From Pectobacterium versatile (GTDB taxonomy: Bacteria > Pseudomonadota > Gammaproteobacteria > Enterobacterales > Enterobacteriaceae), in contig NZ_JAINZP010000006.1 of the NCBI RefSeq assembly GCF_020166435.1, forward strand, positions 176,988-240,987: a stretch of DNA of 64,000 bases, in the 5' to 3' direction. Numbering within the stretch: the stretch's first letter is position 1; each line of letters opens with the position of its first letter. Below the pieces are notes generated by a model. The model saw only the letters and a list, made by a program, of their open reading frames with translations, was not told the origin of the DNA and made no database searches. Positions 27,745 through 35,346 of this stretch are shown here, piece by piece. The translations under genes and the position numbers were made by a program.

Positions 27745-28869
27745 CTAGTTGCAATTTGCTGCCGTCAGCACAGCAAGATTTTTGTTCACGCCAGCATAGT
27801 TCGCCAGTTTGTCCTTCACGCACTGTGCCGAAACCGGAGAGTAGCTGTAAGGAACAGAAGCGAATGTGCCAGTGCTTTTCCAGTCTTCCGCATTCACGTA
27901 GGGCTTGGCATCTTTATCCCAGGTGATGTTGTATTTAGCGAAGTCGGCTGGGCTCATGACGTTGTTATTACGCAGCTCCCAGGTACCGAAGTTGGAACCG
28001 TCGTAACGTGAGGTCACCGGGTTTTTCGCATTCTCGAACCAGTTACGTTCGATCAGCGCAATCCCTTTCTGACGCACGTTCAGGCCAGAACTGGTGATGC
28101 CGGTATACAGGTTGTTGTACGCATGAACCTGGCCGCCACGTTGCAGCGGGAGGCGAGCGTTAACGTCGTCGTAAATATTGTGATGGTAAGTCAGGTCACG
28201 GCCCGTATCGCTGCTGCTGAAGCCGCTCAGCCCCACTTTTTTGATGCCATGAATGTAGTTGTACGAAATGGTCACGTTGGTCGAGGCTTTCTTAATATCA
28301 ATCGCGGATTCGAATGTCGTGTCACCGTCTTTTGTACCTGCGCATTCAAAGTTTTTCGCGAAGATTTCGTTGTGGTCAATCCAGACGTTCGGCGTGTTGT
28401 CGATACGAATCGCATCGCCGTCTTGCGCGCCGCCCGGCATGTAACCAAAGCGCATATTACGGATGACGATATCGGATGATTTTGTCAGCCAGATCCCGAA
28501 GTTGGCGGACGATCCATTGGTTCCGATGATGGTAATCCCTTTGGTGAATTCTTTGATTTCTACACCTCGGGCATCCTTACTCCACTGGCCGCAGATGTTG
28601 GCCTCAGCGGCTTTGATCAGCGCGTCTTCATTACCGTTATAGGTGATGACAAGCGGGTAAGCGCCACCTTTCACTTTCTTGCCATTGGAATCCAGCTTCG
28701 CGGCTTCGATGATATCAATAATATCTTGCATGGAGCGTGCTGTTTTTTTCACGGCACCGGCAACGTCACCACCGTCAGTGGTGGCATAACCCCCCGTATT
28801 TGCCGCCATCGTTGGTTGGGCCGCAAGCAATAACAGCCCAGCGGCTGCAGAAGGCAGTAGATATTTCAT
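27745..28869 (-). CDS. pelC: Secreted pectate lyase, PL1 family (third copy)
   Basis: This extracellular endo-pectate lyase cleaves de-esterified pectin by calcium-dependent beta-elimination and is a main maceration factor of soft-rot bacteria. I start it at ATG 28869 with an AAGGAGAG site; the upstream in-frame extension would spoil the signal peptide. The 374-residue precursor has a 22-residue leader, WIDHNEIF near 163-170 (calcium-binding region) and the catalytic arginine in ARLPLQRGG. Cysteines in NICGQW, FECAGT, AQCVKD and AANCN probably pair. It is exported by Sec and then the Out type II system. Naming follows the order pelA-pelB-pelC. Confidence 0.93.
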   Translation of the reverse strand: MKYLLPSAAAGLLLLAAQPTMAANTGGYATTDGGDVAGAVKKTARSMQDIIDIIEAAKLDSNGKKVKGGAYPLVITYNGNEDALIKAAEANICGQWSKDARGVEIKEFTKGITIIGTNGSSANFGIWLTKSSDIVIRNMRFGYMPGGAQDGDAIRIDNTPNVWIDHNEIFAKNFECAGTKDGDTTFESAIDIKKASTNVTISYNYIHGIKKVGLSGFSSSDTGRDLTYHHNIYDDVNARLPLQRGGQVHAYNNLYTGITSSGLNVRQKGIALIERNWFENAKNPVTSRYDGSNFGTWELRNNNVMSPADFAKYNITWDKDAKPYVNAEDWKSTGTFASVPYSYSPVSAQCVKDKLANYAGVNKNLAVLTAANCN

Positions 28870-29448
28870 TAGGGTACTCTCCTTGGAATAGAATTTTTGT
28901 TTGGGCATTTATGATCCACATAACCCAGATTATATTATTTTGGTGTTTCAATAAAAATGGAATCAAGGTTTATTGAAATCCCAATTAATTCTTACCATAA
29001 AAGTAAAAGAATTCAATATTTCAATATTAAATATATGGATTGAATAATGACGTAAATCCAAAAGATTAATAAGTGACTATTTTAAATGATAATATTTTTT
29101 TCATTTTTTCTAAAATCAAGATGTCGGAAGTTTTATGAAAAATAAAATTATATTTCGTTTTATTACTCGTTGTTGGATGCGATTTGATAGAGGTGATAAT
29201 TGTGAGCGACATCAATAAATAAGTAAAATTTCCTCGTTGAGATGATGGTGTCAGAAATAGTTGATGCCGATCAAATTATTAATTAATCACGTGTTGATGG
29301 ACTGTTGTTATTTCTATCGGTTAATCATTAATTAAAGGGGAGGTATTAATAAATCAAGCTATTAATTCATATTATAAATAATTAGCTTGGTATTTAATGT
29401 ATGCATATTTTTTAGGAATGCATATCCACTCTCATGCGTAGGTTCCAT
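28870..29448 (-). promoter_or_regulatory. pelC 5' regulatory region
   Basis: These AT-rich bases hold no supported gene. On the minus strand a perfect -10 TATAAT lies at 28929-28934. A KdgR-like box (GAAA-N6-TTTC type, 28956-28975) overlaps the presumed -35, as expected for repression that is relieved by pectin breakdown products. Further up, TGTGAGCGACATCAAT (29201-29216) resembles a CRP site and has a counterpart at a similar distance upstream of pelA. Confidence 0.5.
28956..28975 (-). promoter_or_regulatory. Candidate KdgR box upstream of pelC
   Basis: Read on the plus strand, the site is AATGGAA-TCAAGG-TTTATTG, close to the GAAA-N6-TTTC KdgR pattern. The same place upstream of pelA and pelB carries a related sequence within a shared block of about 40 bases. 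Confidence 0.45.
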
Positions 29449-29479
29449 AAAAAACGAGCGAGCTCTTAGAGCTCGCTCG
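29449..29479 (-). terminator. Rho-independent terminator of pelB
   Basis: A perfect 11-bp stem (29455-29465 with 29469-29479, core GAGCGAGCTC) has a 3-base loop and runs into TTTTTT on the minus strand. It lies about 95 bases past the pelB stop. Confidence 0.92.
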
Positions 29480-29573
29480 GATAGAACCATGTCTTAGCGC
29501 GAAGAGTCATGGCCGCGGAACATTCAGGCTTATTGCTTCCTGTCTTGATTCGACAGAGAAAGCCTGACCACGT

Positions 29574-30698
29574 TTATTTGCAGTTAGCCGCTGTCAGTAC
29601 TGCCAGGTTTTTGCCTACGCCAGCATAGTTTGCCAGTTTATCCTTCACACACTGTGCAGAAACTGGGGTGTACTTATAGGAGATGGCAGGGAACTTACCA
29701 GTACTCTTCCAGTCATCTGCATTGATGTGAGGAGAGGAAGGTTTGCCCCAGGTGATTTTGTATTTAGCAAAATCAGATGGGCTGGTAATGTTGTTGCTAC
29801 GGAGTTCCCAAGTACCGAAGTTGGAACTGTCGTTACGTGCTGTCACTGGGTTGAGCGCATTTTCGAACCAGTTGCTTTCAATCAGCGCGATCCCTTTCTG
29901 ACGCACGTTAAAGCCTGAACCGGTGATGCCGTCATACAGGTTGTTGTACGCGTGAACCAGACCACCACGCTGCAGCGGCAGACGTGAGTTAACATCGCGA
30001 TAGATATTGTGATGGTAAGTCAGGTTACGACCCGTATCTGTATTGCTTGCGCCGCTCAGGCCAACTTTCTTGATGCCATGAATATAGTTGTAGGATACCG
30101 TGACGTTAGTTGACCCTTTCTTGATATCAATCGCTGATTCAAAGGTGGTGTCATTGTCTGGCGTACCTTTACACTCAAAGTTCTTGGCAAAGATCTCGTT
30201 GTGGTCGATCCAGACGTTCGGTGAGTTATCGATACGAATGGCATCGCCGTCTTGCGCGCCGCCCGGCATATAGCCAAAGCGCATGTTACGTACCACGACG
30301 TTAGAAGAATTCACGATCCAAACACCGAAGTTGGCAGATGAGCCATTGGTGCCCTGAATCGTAATGCCTTTAGTGAACTCTTTGATTTGTACGCCGCGAG
30401 CGTCTTTGCTCCACTGGCCGCAGATATTCTTTTCAGCCGCTTTGATTAATGAATCTTCATTACCGTTATAGGTGATGATGAGCGGGTAAGCACCGCCTTT
30501 GACTTTCTTGCCTTTTGAATCCACTTGTGCGGCTTCAATAATATCCACAATTTCTTTCATAGAACGTGCCGTTTTTTTCACGGCACCGGACACTTCTCCA
30601 CCATCCGTAGTGGCATAGCCGCCCGTATTTGCGGCCATTGCGGGTTGAGCCGCGAGTAATAGCAATCCAGCAGCTGCTGTAGGCAATAGGTATTTCAT
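29574..30698 (-). CDS. pelB: Secreted pectate lyase PelB, PL1 family
   Basis: Residues 1-22 are identical to the Erwinia carotovora PelB signal peptide widely used as a secretion leader, which supports the name directly. The 374-residue precursor has NICGQW (91-96), WIDHNEIF (163-170, calcium-binding region) and SRLPLQRGG with catalytic R239 (about R217 in the mature protein). It performs endo-type beta-elimination on polygalacturonate outside the cell. I start at ATG 30698, because the GTG at 30704 would add two residues before the leader. It is highly similar along its whole length to the flanking copies, and has its own promoter region and terminator. Confidence 0.96.
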   Translation of the reverse strand: MKYLLPTAAAGLLLLAAQPAMAANTGGYATTDGGEVSGAVKKTARSMKEIVDIIEAAQVDSKGKKVKGGAYPLIITYNGNEDSLIKAAEKNICGQWSKDARGVQIKEFTKGITIQGTNGSSANFGVWIVNSSNVVVRNMRFGYMPGGAQDGDAIRIDNSPNVWIDHNEIFAKNFECKGTPDNDTTFESAIDIKKGSTNVTVSYNYIHGIKKVGLSGASNTDTGRNLTYHHNIYRDVNSRLPLQRGGLVHAYNNLYDGITGSGFNVRQKGIALIESNWFENALNPVTARNDSSNFGTWELRSNNITSPSDFAKYKITWGKPSSPHINADDWKSTGKFPAISYKYTPVSAQCVKDKLANYAGVGKNLAVLTAANCK

Positions 30699-31184
30699 TA
30701 TCACTGTCTCCTTGGAATAGAATTTTCATGGGCATTTATCGATCCCTATGCCCGATGTAACAGGTACAAATTTTTCAACAAAAATGAATTTCAATTTTGG
30801 TGAAAAACCAAGGGGAGTGTGGTCAAAAAATAAGTTCAGTTCAAGGGTGAAATGTTAAATGTATTAATGATGAAACATTCTGTAACACCAATGATTAAAG
30901 TAGATGGATTTTATAGGAAATTATTTTCTTTTAAAATTTAGTAAAATCAATAAATTAATTTTTATTTGAGAATAAATAAAAACTGGTTTCTATATTGATT
31001 TTACGATTTCAAGGCCATGCTTTTGTAATAAAAATTGCGAATGGTGTGAAAAATACGTCTTAAGTAAAAATATAGTACCACATGGCTATTCAATTTTTCT
31101 TATATCGTTAATTGATTTTATTGCTCTGCCCATTTGTTGGTGAAATAAATCATCCGTTAATTAAATGATAATCTCGCTTAGGAA
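30699..31184 (-). promoter_or_regulatory. pelB 5' regulatory region
   Basis: This AT-rich tract contains no supported gene. The shared pel block TTTCAACAAAAATGAA begins at 30773, and a weaker KdgR-like sequence lies at 30783-30802. A CRP-like half site (TGTGA at 31045-31049) is about 350 bases before the start, near where pelA and pelC have better ones, but it matches less well. Confidence 0.4.
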
Positions 31185-31222
31185 AAGCCCAGCGCATCAT
31201 AATGAATACGCTGGGCTTAAGC
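31181..31222 (-). terminator. Hairpin terminator of pelA
   Basis: A perfect 10-bp stem AAGCCCAGCG (31185-31194) with CGCTGGGCTT (31209-31218) surrounds a 14-base loop. On the minus strand it ends in TTTT then CC. It lies about 55 bases past the pelA stop. Its sequence is unrelated to the pelB and pelC terminators. Confidence 0.75.
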
Positions 31223-31273
31223 TTTTCTTCAGGCTTACCCGCGATATCACCTGTCGAGGAAGCCTAAACGCGT

Positions 31274-32398
31274 TTATTTACAGTTAGCTGCTGTCAGTAC
31301 CGCTAGGTTTTTACCTACGCCGGCATAGCTTGCCAGTTTATCCTTCACGCACTGTGCTGAAACAGGAGAGTAGCTATATGGGACAGCTGGGAACTTGCCA
31401 GTACTCTTCCAGTCATCCGCATTGATGTGCGGTGTGGATGGTTTACCCCAGGTGATGTTGTATTTAGCAAAATCAGATGGGCTGGCAATGTTGTTGTTAC
31501 GCAGCTCCCAGGTACCGAAATTGGAATCGTCGTTACGTGCTGTTACTGGGTTGAGTGCATTTTCGAACCAGTTGCTTTCGATCAGCGCAATCCCTTTCTG
31601 ACGAACGTTAAAGCCTGAACTTTTGATACCGTCATACAGGTTGTTATAAGCATGCACTTTACCACCACGTTGCAGCGGCAGACGTGAGTTAACATCGCTG
31701 TAAATATTGTGGTGGTAAGTCAGGTCGCGACCCGTATCCGTATTGCTTGAACCGCTCAACCCCACTTTTTTCACGCCATGGATATAGTTGTAGGATACCG
31801 TGACGTTGGTGGCACCTTTTTTGATATCGACAGCCGATTCAAAAGTGGTGTCGTTGTCTGGCGTCCCAGCACATTCGAAGTTCTTGGCGAAGATCTCGTT
31901 GTGATCGATCCAAACGTTCGGCGTGTTATCAATACGGATGGCATCGCCGTCTTTTGCGCCGCCCGGCATATAGCCGAAGCGCATGTTACGTACGATAACG
32001 TTGGAAGAGTTAACCATCCAGATACCGAAGTTAGCGGAAGAACCGTTGGTTCCGAGGATAGTGATCCCTTTGGTGAACTCTTTGATTTCCACACCGCGTG
32101 GATCTTTGCTCCACTGGCCGCAGATGTTAGCTTCGGCGGCTTTGATTAGCGCATCTTCATTACCGTTATAGGTAATCACGAGTGGGTAGGCCCCACCTTT
32201 TACCGCTTTACCGCTTGAGTCCTTTTTCGCAGCCTCAATGATATCGACGATCTCTTGCAGAGAACGCGCAGTTTTTTTCACAGCACCAGAAACGTCGCCG
32301 CCGTCAGTGGTGGCATAACCCCCCGTATTTGCTGCCATTGTCGGTTGGGCAGCGAGCAGCAACAGGCCAGCTGCTGCAGAAGGCAGTAGGTATTTCAT
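31274..32398 (-). CDS. pelA: Secreted pectate lyase, PL1 family (first copy)
   Basis: This first gene of the pel cluster encodes a 374-residue precursor with a 22-residue signal peptide, the PL1 signature WIDHNEIF near 163-170, the catalytic arginine in SRLPLQRGG, and conserved cysteines in NICGQW, FECAGT, SAQCVKD and AANCK. It should cleave pectate extracellularly after Sec and Out secretion. A GGAG site precedes the ATG. Of the three copies it appears closest to pelB in the second half (DDWKSTGKFPA shared). Naming it pelA follows the published order of this cluster in Pectobacterium. Confidence 0.92.
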   Translation of the reverse strand: MKYLLPSAAAGLLLLAAQPTMAANTGGYATTDGGDVSGAVKKTARSLQEIVDIIEAAKKDSSGKAVKGGAYPLVITYNGNEDALIKAAEANICGQWSKDPRGVEIKEFTKGITILGTNGSSANFGIWMVNSSNVIVRNMRFGYMPGGAKDGDAIRIDNTPNVWIDHNEIFAKNFECAGTPDNDTTFESAVDIKKGATNVTVSYNYIHGVKKVGLSGSSNTDTGRDLTYHHNIYSDVNSRLPLQRGGKVHAYNNLYDGIKSSGFNVRQKGIALIESNWFENALNPVTARNDDSNFGTWELRNNNIASPSDFAKYNITWGKPSTPHINADDWKSTGKFPAVPYSYSPVSAQCVKDKLASYAGVGKNLAVLTAANCK

Positions 32399-32480
32399 TA
32401 TGTACTCTCCTTGACATAGAATTTTTTTGGGTATTTATCACTACACACCCTGTGTAATTTAAAAAGGCCATTTCAACAAA

Positions 32481-32500
32481 AATGAAATTAAGGTTTGTCT
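32481..32500 (-). promoter_or_regulatory. Candidate KdgR box upstream of pelA
   Basis: Read on the plus strand, AATGAAA-TTAAGG-TTTGTCT matches the GAAA-N6-TTTC pattern with one mismatch in the core. It lies about 85-100 bases before the pelA start, the same spacing as the pelC candidate. Confidence 0.5.
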
Positions 32501-32740
32501 ATAAAGCCAAGCTAAGTGTTAACAGAAAAAATAAACAATACAAGATGGGGCGTTAAATATATTAATTAAATAACAGAGGACAGTTGAGAGGATTTGTGTC
32601 TATCTATTTTAAATAGAAACCAATTTCTATTTAAATCATTTTAATTCATGGTGTTATGTTTTTTTATCTTTGTTTTTTCAATCTGGATTCTTTATTTTTC
32701 ATCCATTTGATATGCGTGATTTATTCGCTTGTTGAGAAAT

Positions 32741-32756
32741 TGTGATCGCCATCAAA
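32741..32756 (-). promoter_or_regulatory. Candidate distal CRP site upstream of pelA
   Basis: TGTGATCGCCATCAAA has a perfect left CRP half (TGTGA) and 3 of 5 in the right half. The spacing from the pelA start (about 343 bases) is close to that of the similar site upstream of pelC (about 332 bases). CRP activation of pel genes is established in soft-rot bacteria, but this individual site is inferred. Confidence 0.4.
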
Positions 32757-33244
32757 AATATTACTTTAAAGCTAATTTTCTTAGCTTTCCTGCCTTTTTA
32801 AAAAACTGAGTTAATTCATAGACGGTTTTTGTTTATTATTTTTTTTGTTAAAAATAATTTCAAAGTAATCGTTTTCTATATTGAATCTAATAAATAATAC
32901 CTATTAATAAAGATGGTGGTTGCGGAAATAAATGATTAATTACCTATATAATTATTATCTTGCTAATTTTATGTTCTGACATCGCGTAAACACATAGCCC
33001 CGATTTTCCTCTGTCTGCAGAGAAGTTGTACCGCTGAATATTGTCGCTCACTGCTGTGAAGCGCTAAGAAAAAACTAAAAAATAGAGAAGCTATCGATGG
33101 GCCGCAGACGTTGAACTGCATAAATATTTTTCGCCACATATTTTTTGTTGACAAGGTATGTTTTTCTTGACTGTTAAATGTGTGAGGGGTAGCGTTATTA
33201 GAATGCATGAAAGCCATTTTCAGATACGCCACTAGGATCGTAAG

Positions 33245-33496
33245 ATGTTCATCTCAGATAAAAAGATCGCAGAAAATTTAATTGAAAAATCAATTGTTCT
33301 TATCGAGCAAATCAAAGAAGAATTAGTCGTGCTGAAAAGCTCTTTGCCTCAGGAGGAATATGAAAAGTGTCGGCATATTGCTGGGCACTTAATTTATACG
33401 TTAACGGGTAAGGTTATAAATGATATTTCAATTGATCATCCAGATTTAAAACCAGATGGCTTCACGGTTTATGTTAATAAGGATGTCAATCTGTAG
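33245..33496 (+). CDS. Small hypothetical protein
   Basis: This 83-residue protein of unknown function starts at an ATG with AGGA 7 bases upstream. The first half is a charged amphipathic helix rich in Lys, Glu, Ile and Leu (KIAENLIEKSIVLIEQIKEE). It has no signal peptide or membrane segment. Base composition is AT-rich like the following three genes. It lies 121 bases upstream of a secreted cysteine-rich protein. I do not recognise its family. Confidence 0.65.
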   Translation: MFISDKKIAENLIEKSIVLIEQIKEELVVLKSSLPQEEYEKCRHIAGHLIYTLTGKVINDISIDHPDLKPDGFTVYVNKDVNL

Positions 33497-33617
33497 ATTA
33501 TTTGTCAAGTGGTTGGTTTTTTTGTAAAAATTATGATTTCCCTAAGTTTTATTGGCTATGGAAATATAAATCCAAGAGTTAAAAATATTAATTAACATAC
33601 CTTTAAAGGATTGAGTT

Positions 33618-33947
33618 GTGTTGAACGTATCCCCTCCGATGGCATTAATTATATTGTTATTATCATGTTTTTTATTTTCTGGTAACGCAATTAGCTCAGA
33701 TAGCAAACCACTTTCTATCGATTTTTTAAAAGGAAAGATAAATTTTATAGAAAGAAACAATTCTTGTATTGTTAAAAATAGAAAAATTAATAAAATTTTC
33801 ATTAACGAGAAATATTCACTATCCGAAACTGATAGATGTATAGCCGAATGTTCATACCTATTAGATATACCTGGTGATTATGGAAGTTCAAACTTTCATA
33901 GTTGCCTTTCACAATGTAAAGGACAGATTCCGTTGTGTGACTTCTGA
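33618..33947 (+). CDS. Small exported cysteine-rich protein with twin CX3C motifs
   Basis: I start at GTG 33618 with an AAGGA site 7 bases upstream. Residues 1-24 are a plausible Sec signal peptide (hydrophobic core MALIILLLSCFLF, ending SGNA). The mature part of about 85 residues has six cysteines: C50, C74, C78, C96, C100 and C107. The middle four form two CX3C motifs (CIAEC, CLSQC) 17 residues apart, the pattern of helical hairpins held by two disulfides. The remaining two could form a third bond. This suggests a small oxidised periplasmic or extracellular protein. Family and function are not recognised. Codon use is strongly AT-rich. Confidence 0.65.
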   Translation: MLNVSPPMALIILLLSCFLFSGNAISSDSKPLSIDFLKGKINFIERNNSCIVKNRKINKIFINEKYSLSETDRCIAECSYLLDIPGDYGSSNFHSCLSQCKGQIPLCDF

Positions 33948-34083
33948 TTTTTATTTTTATGTAAATAAAATATAAATCTGGTGATTTAATATTATTTTTT
34001 ATTGATTTTTTATTTTGTTAATTATTAATTATTAATTAATGTTGCTAATTTTTATTAATGATTTTAAAAGGATGATATAAGTC

Positions 34084-34386
34084 ATGGCTTCATACGAGAT
34101 AAAGATTTCAGGGTCTGGTGGCATGCATACAATAACATGCAGTGATGATACCTATATACTTGATGCTGCTGAGGAGGCTGGAATAGATCTTCCCTATAGC
34201 TGTCGGGCTGGGGCCTGTTCATCATGCGCGTGTAAGGTGATATCTGGGGAATATGATGATAGTGACCAGTCTTTCCTCAATGATTCCCAAAGGGGAACGT
34301 ATATATTGTCTTGTGTTACGTACCCTTCATCAGATATGACAATAACTTCCCATGTTGAGGATGAGCTGGTTGACTCGGAGTGCTGA
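34084..34386 (+). CDS. Plant-type [2Fe-2S] ferredoxin
   Basis: This 100-residue electron carrier has the chloroplast/cyanobacterial ferredoxin pattern, with cluster ligands C40, C45, C48 and C77 (C-x4-C-x2-C-x28-C). The surrounding [17 protein letters not shown] and YILSCVTYP are close to the plant consensus, and the C-terminus is acidic. There are three extra cysteines (C19, C50, C100). It is unlike the enterobacterial ISC ferredoxin Fdx. No signal peptide is visible, so it should be cytoplasmic. It ends 3 bases before a Tat-signal protein gene, implying cotranslation. Pectobacterium is known to import plant ferredoxin for iron (FusA) and to carry ferredoxin-domain bacteriocins (pectocins), but this gene has no killing domain. 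Confidence 0.9.
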   Translation: MASYEIKISGSGGMHTITCSDDTYILDAAEEAGIDLPYSCRAGACSSCACKVISGEYDDSDQSFLNDSQRGTYILSCVTYPSSDMTITSHVEDELVDSEC

Positions 34387-34389
34387 ATA

Positions 34390-35064
34390 ATGATTAGCAG
34401 AAGAAATTTTATTTTATCTAGTGTAGCACTTAGTCTGTGCGGTCTGACATATCGTGCCAATAGTGAACCCAATGGAAAATCTATAATAATAAATGCAGCA
34501 TTAATTAATAACAGGGATGACATTAATGAACGTCTGGATAAATTTATATTTAAAAAAGGTCAATGCAATTCCGTTAAATCAACGCAGCAGGATGCTGTAA
34601 AAGTTATTATTAATGTTATCAGTAAGTCTACAATGGAACCTTTAACCGGAAGCAGAGTTGGCTTATGCCTTTCAGATGCTTTCAAAGCGAAAGGGAAAGT
34701 TGCTTCTGCGAATCAGAGTTGTAATGTCACGTGGGCCGAAATTAGAGATGAAGCGCCTGTCGAGTTCACAACCTACATTCCTAAGTTGTCGTTAAAAGGC
34801 AAGAAAGTTATGAATCCTATGGATATTATTATTCGAAGTGAAAATAAATTTGGCGTCTATCGGTTTAATTTCCCTCTGGATTATCTATCATCAATCGGTG
34901 TATTCCAGTCTAGCGCGAAAGAAGCGGTAACGACTAAGACTCTGACAGATGTAGCTATCGAGCTATATGGGAAAAAGCCAGAGAACTCAGTTGCTGAGCT
35001 AAGGCCTGAATATGTTGATGGTTTTTATCATGTACCAGTAACCTTTATCCTGGATGATGCTTAA
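34390..35064 (+). CDS. Tat-signal protein of unknown function
   Basis: The gene starts 3 bases after the ferredoxin stop, with GGAG 8 bases upstream. The 224-residue product begins MISRRNFILSSVAL, a twin-arginine (SRRxF) signal followed by a hydrophobic stretch and cleavage probably near residue 24. That predicts export in folded form, often with a cofactor. The mature part is mostly beta-like, with cysteines in KKGQCNS, VGLCLSD and NQSCNVT. It ends in a motif-poor tail (GFYHVPVTFILDDA). I do not recognise the family. The tight link to a ferredoxin suggests a redox role, but that is inference. Confidence 0.72.
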   Translation: MISRRNFILSSVALSLCGLTYRANSEPNGKSIIINAALINNRDDINERLDKFIFKKGQCNSVKSTQQDAVKVIINVISKSTMEPLTGSRVGLCLSDAFKAKGKVASANQSCNVTWAEIRDEAPVEFTTYIPKLSLKGKKVMNPMDIIIRSENKFGVYRFNFPLDYLSSIGVFQSSAKEAVTTKTLTDVAIELYGKKPENSVAELRPEYVDGFYHVPVTFILDDA

Positions 35065-35346
35065 CGATCGTTCATGATTGTGCTCGTTACTTGAATCAAT
35101 ATCGAACCACACCAGAGATTCCGCGATGTTTTCAAATTTCCTTCGGAATCTCTGCCTCCTATCATCTGCCCCCTAGATTTAGACAGCATTAATCTCTTGT
35201 CATCATGCTAATCACGTATACAGGTACAATAGCCTGTGTTACACCCGCTTATGAAAAACGCATCGACATAATTTTCAGGTATTATTGCGGGTATCAAAAG
35301 TAGGATGAATTAAAATAACCAATGTCTATCAATATATTAAGTCAAT
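35065..35346 (+). other. Intergenic region before pabA with a hairpin
   Basis: A perfect 11-bp stem CAGAGATTCCG (35113-35123) with CGGAATCTCTG (35144-35154) lies about 50 bases after the Tat protein gene and may end that cluster. It has a 20-base loop and no T-run. The rest should hold the pabA promoter. fic and yhfG, which precede pabA in E. coli, are absent. Confidence 0.45.

Larger units (their letters stand above)
32399..33244. promoter_or_regulatory. pelA 5' region and upstream of the ferredoxin-containing cluster
   Basis: This AT-rich region of 846 bases separates divergent genes. Near pelA it holds the shared pel block at 32471-32510, with a KdgR-like box, and a CRP-like site TGTGATCGCCATCAAA at 32741-32756. 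Toward the plus-strand cluster a TTGACA hexamer lies at 33148-33153 without a convincing -10. An 87-residue open frame on the minus strand (32969-33232) has no supporting context and I do not call it. Confidence 0.5.

Noticed and set aside
33148..33177. TTGACA with TGTTAA as a promoter for the ferredoxin cluster
   Set aside because: The -35 hexamer is perfect, but no -10 at 16-18 bases is better than a weak match, so I did not call it as a feature.
32969..33232. An 87-residue minus-strand frame in the pelA upstream region
   Set aside because: It has no convincing ribosome site, mixed composition and no family likeness. The region is better explained as regulatory DNA.
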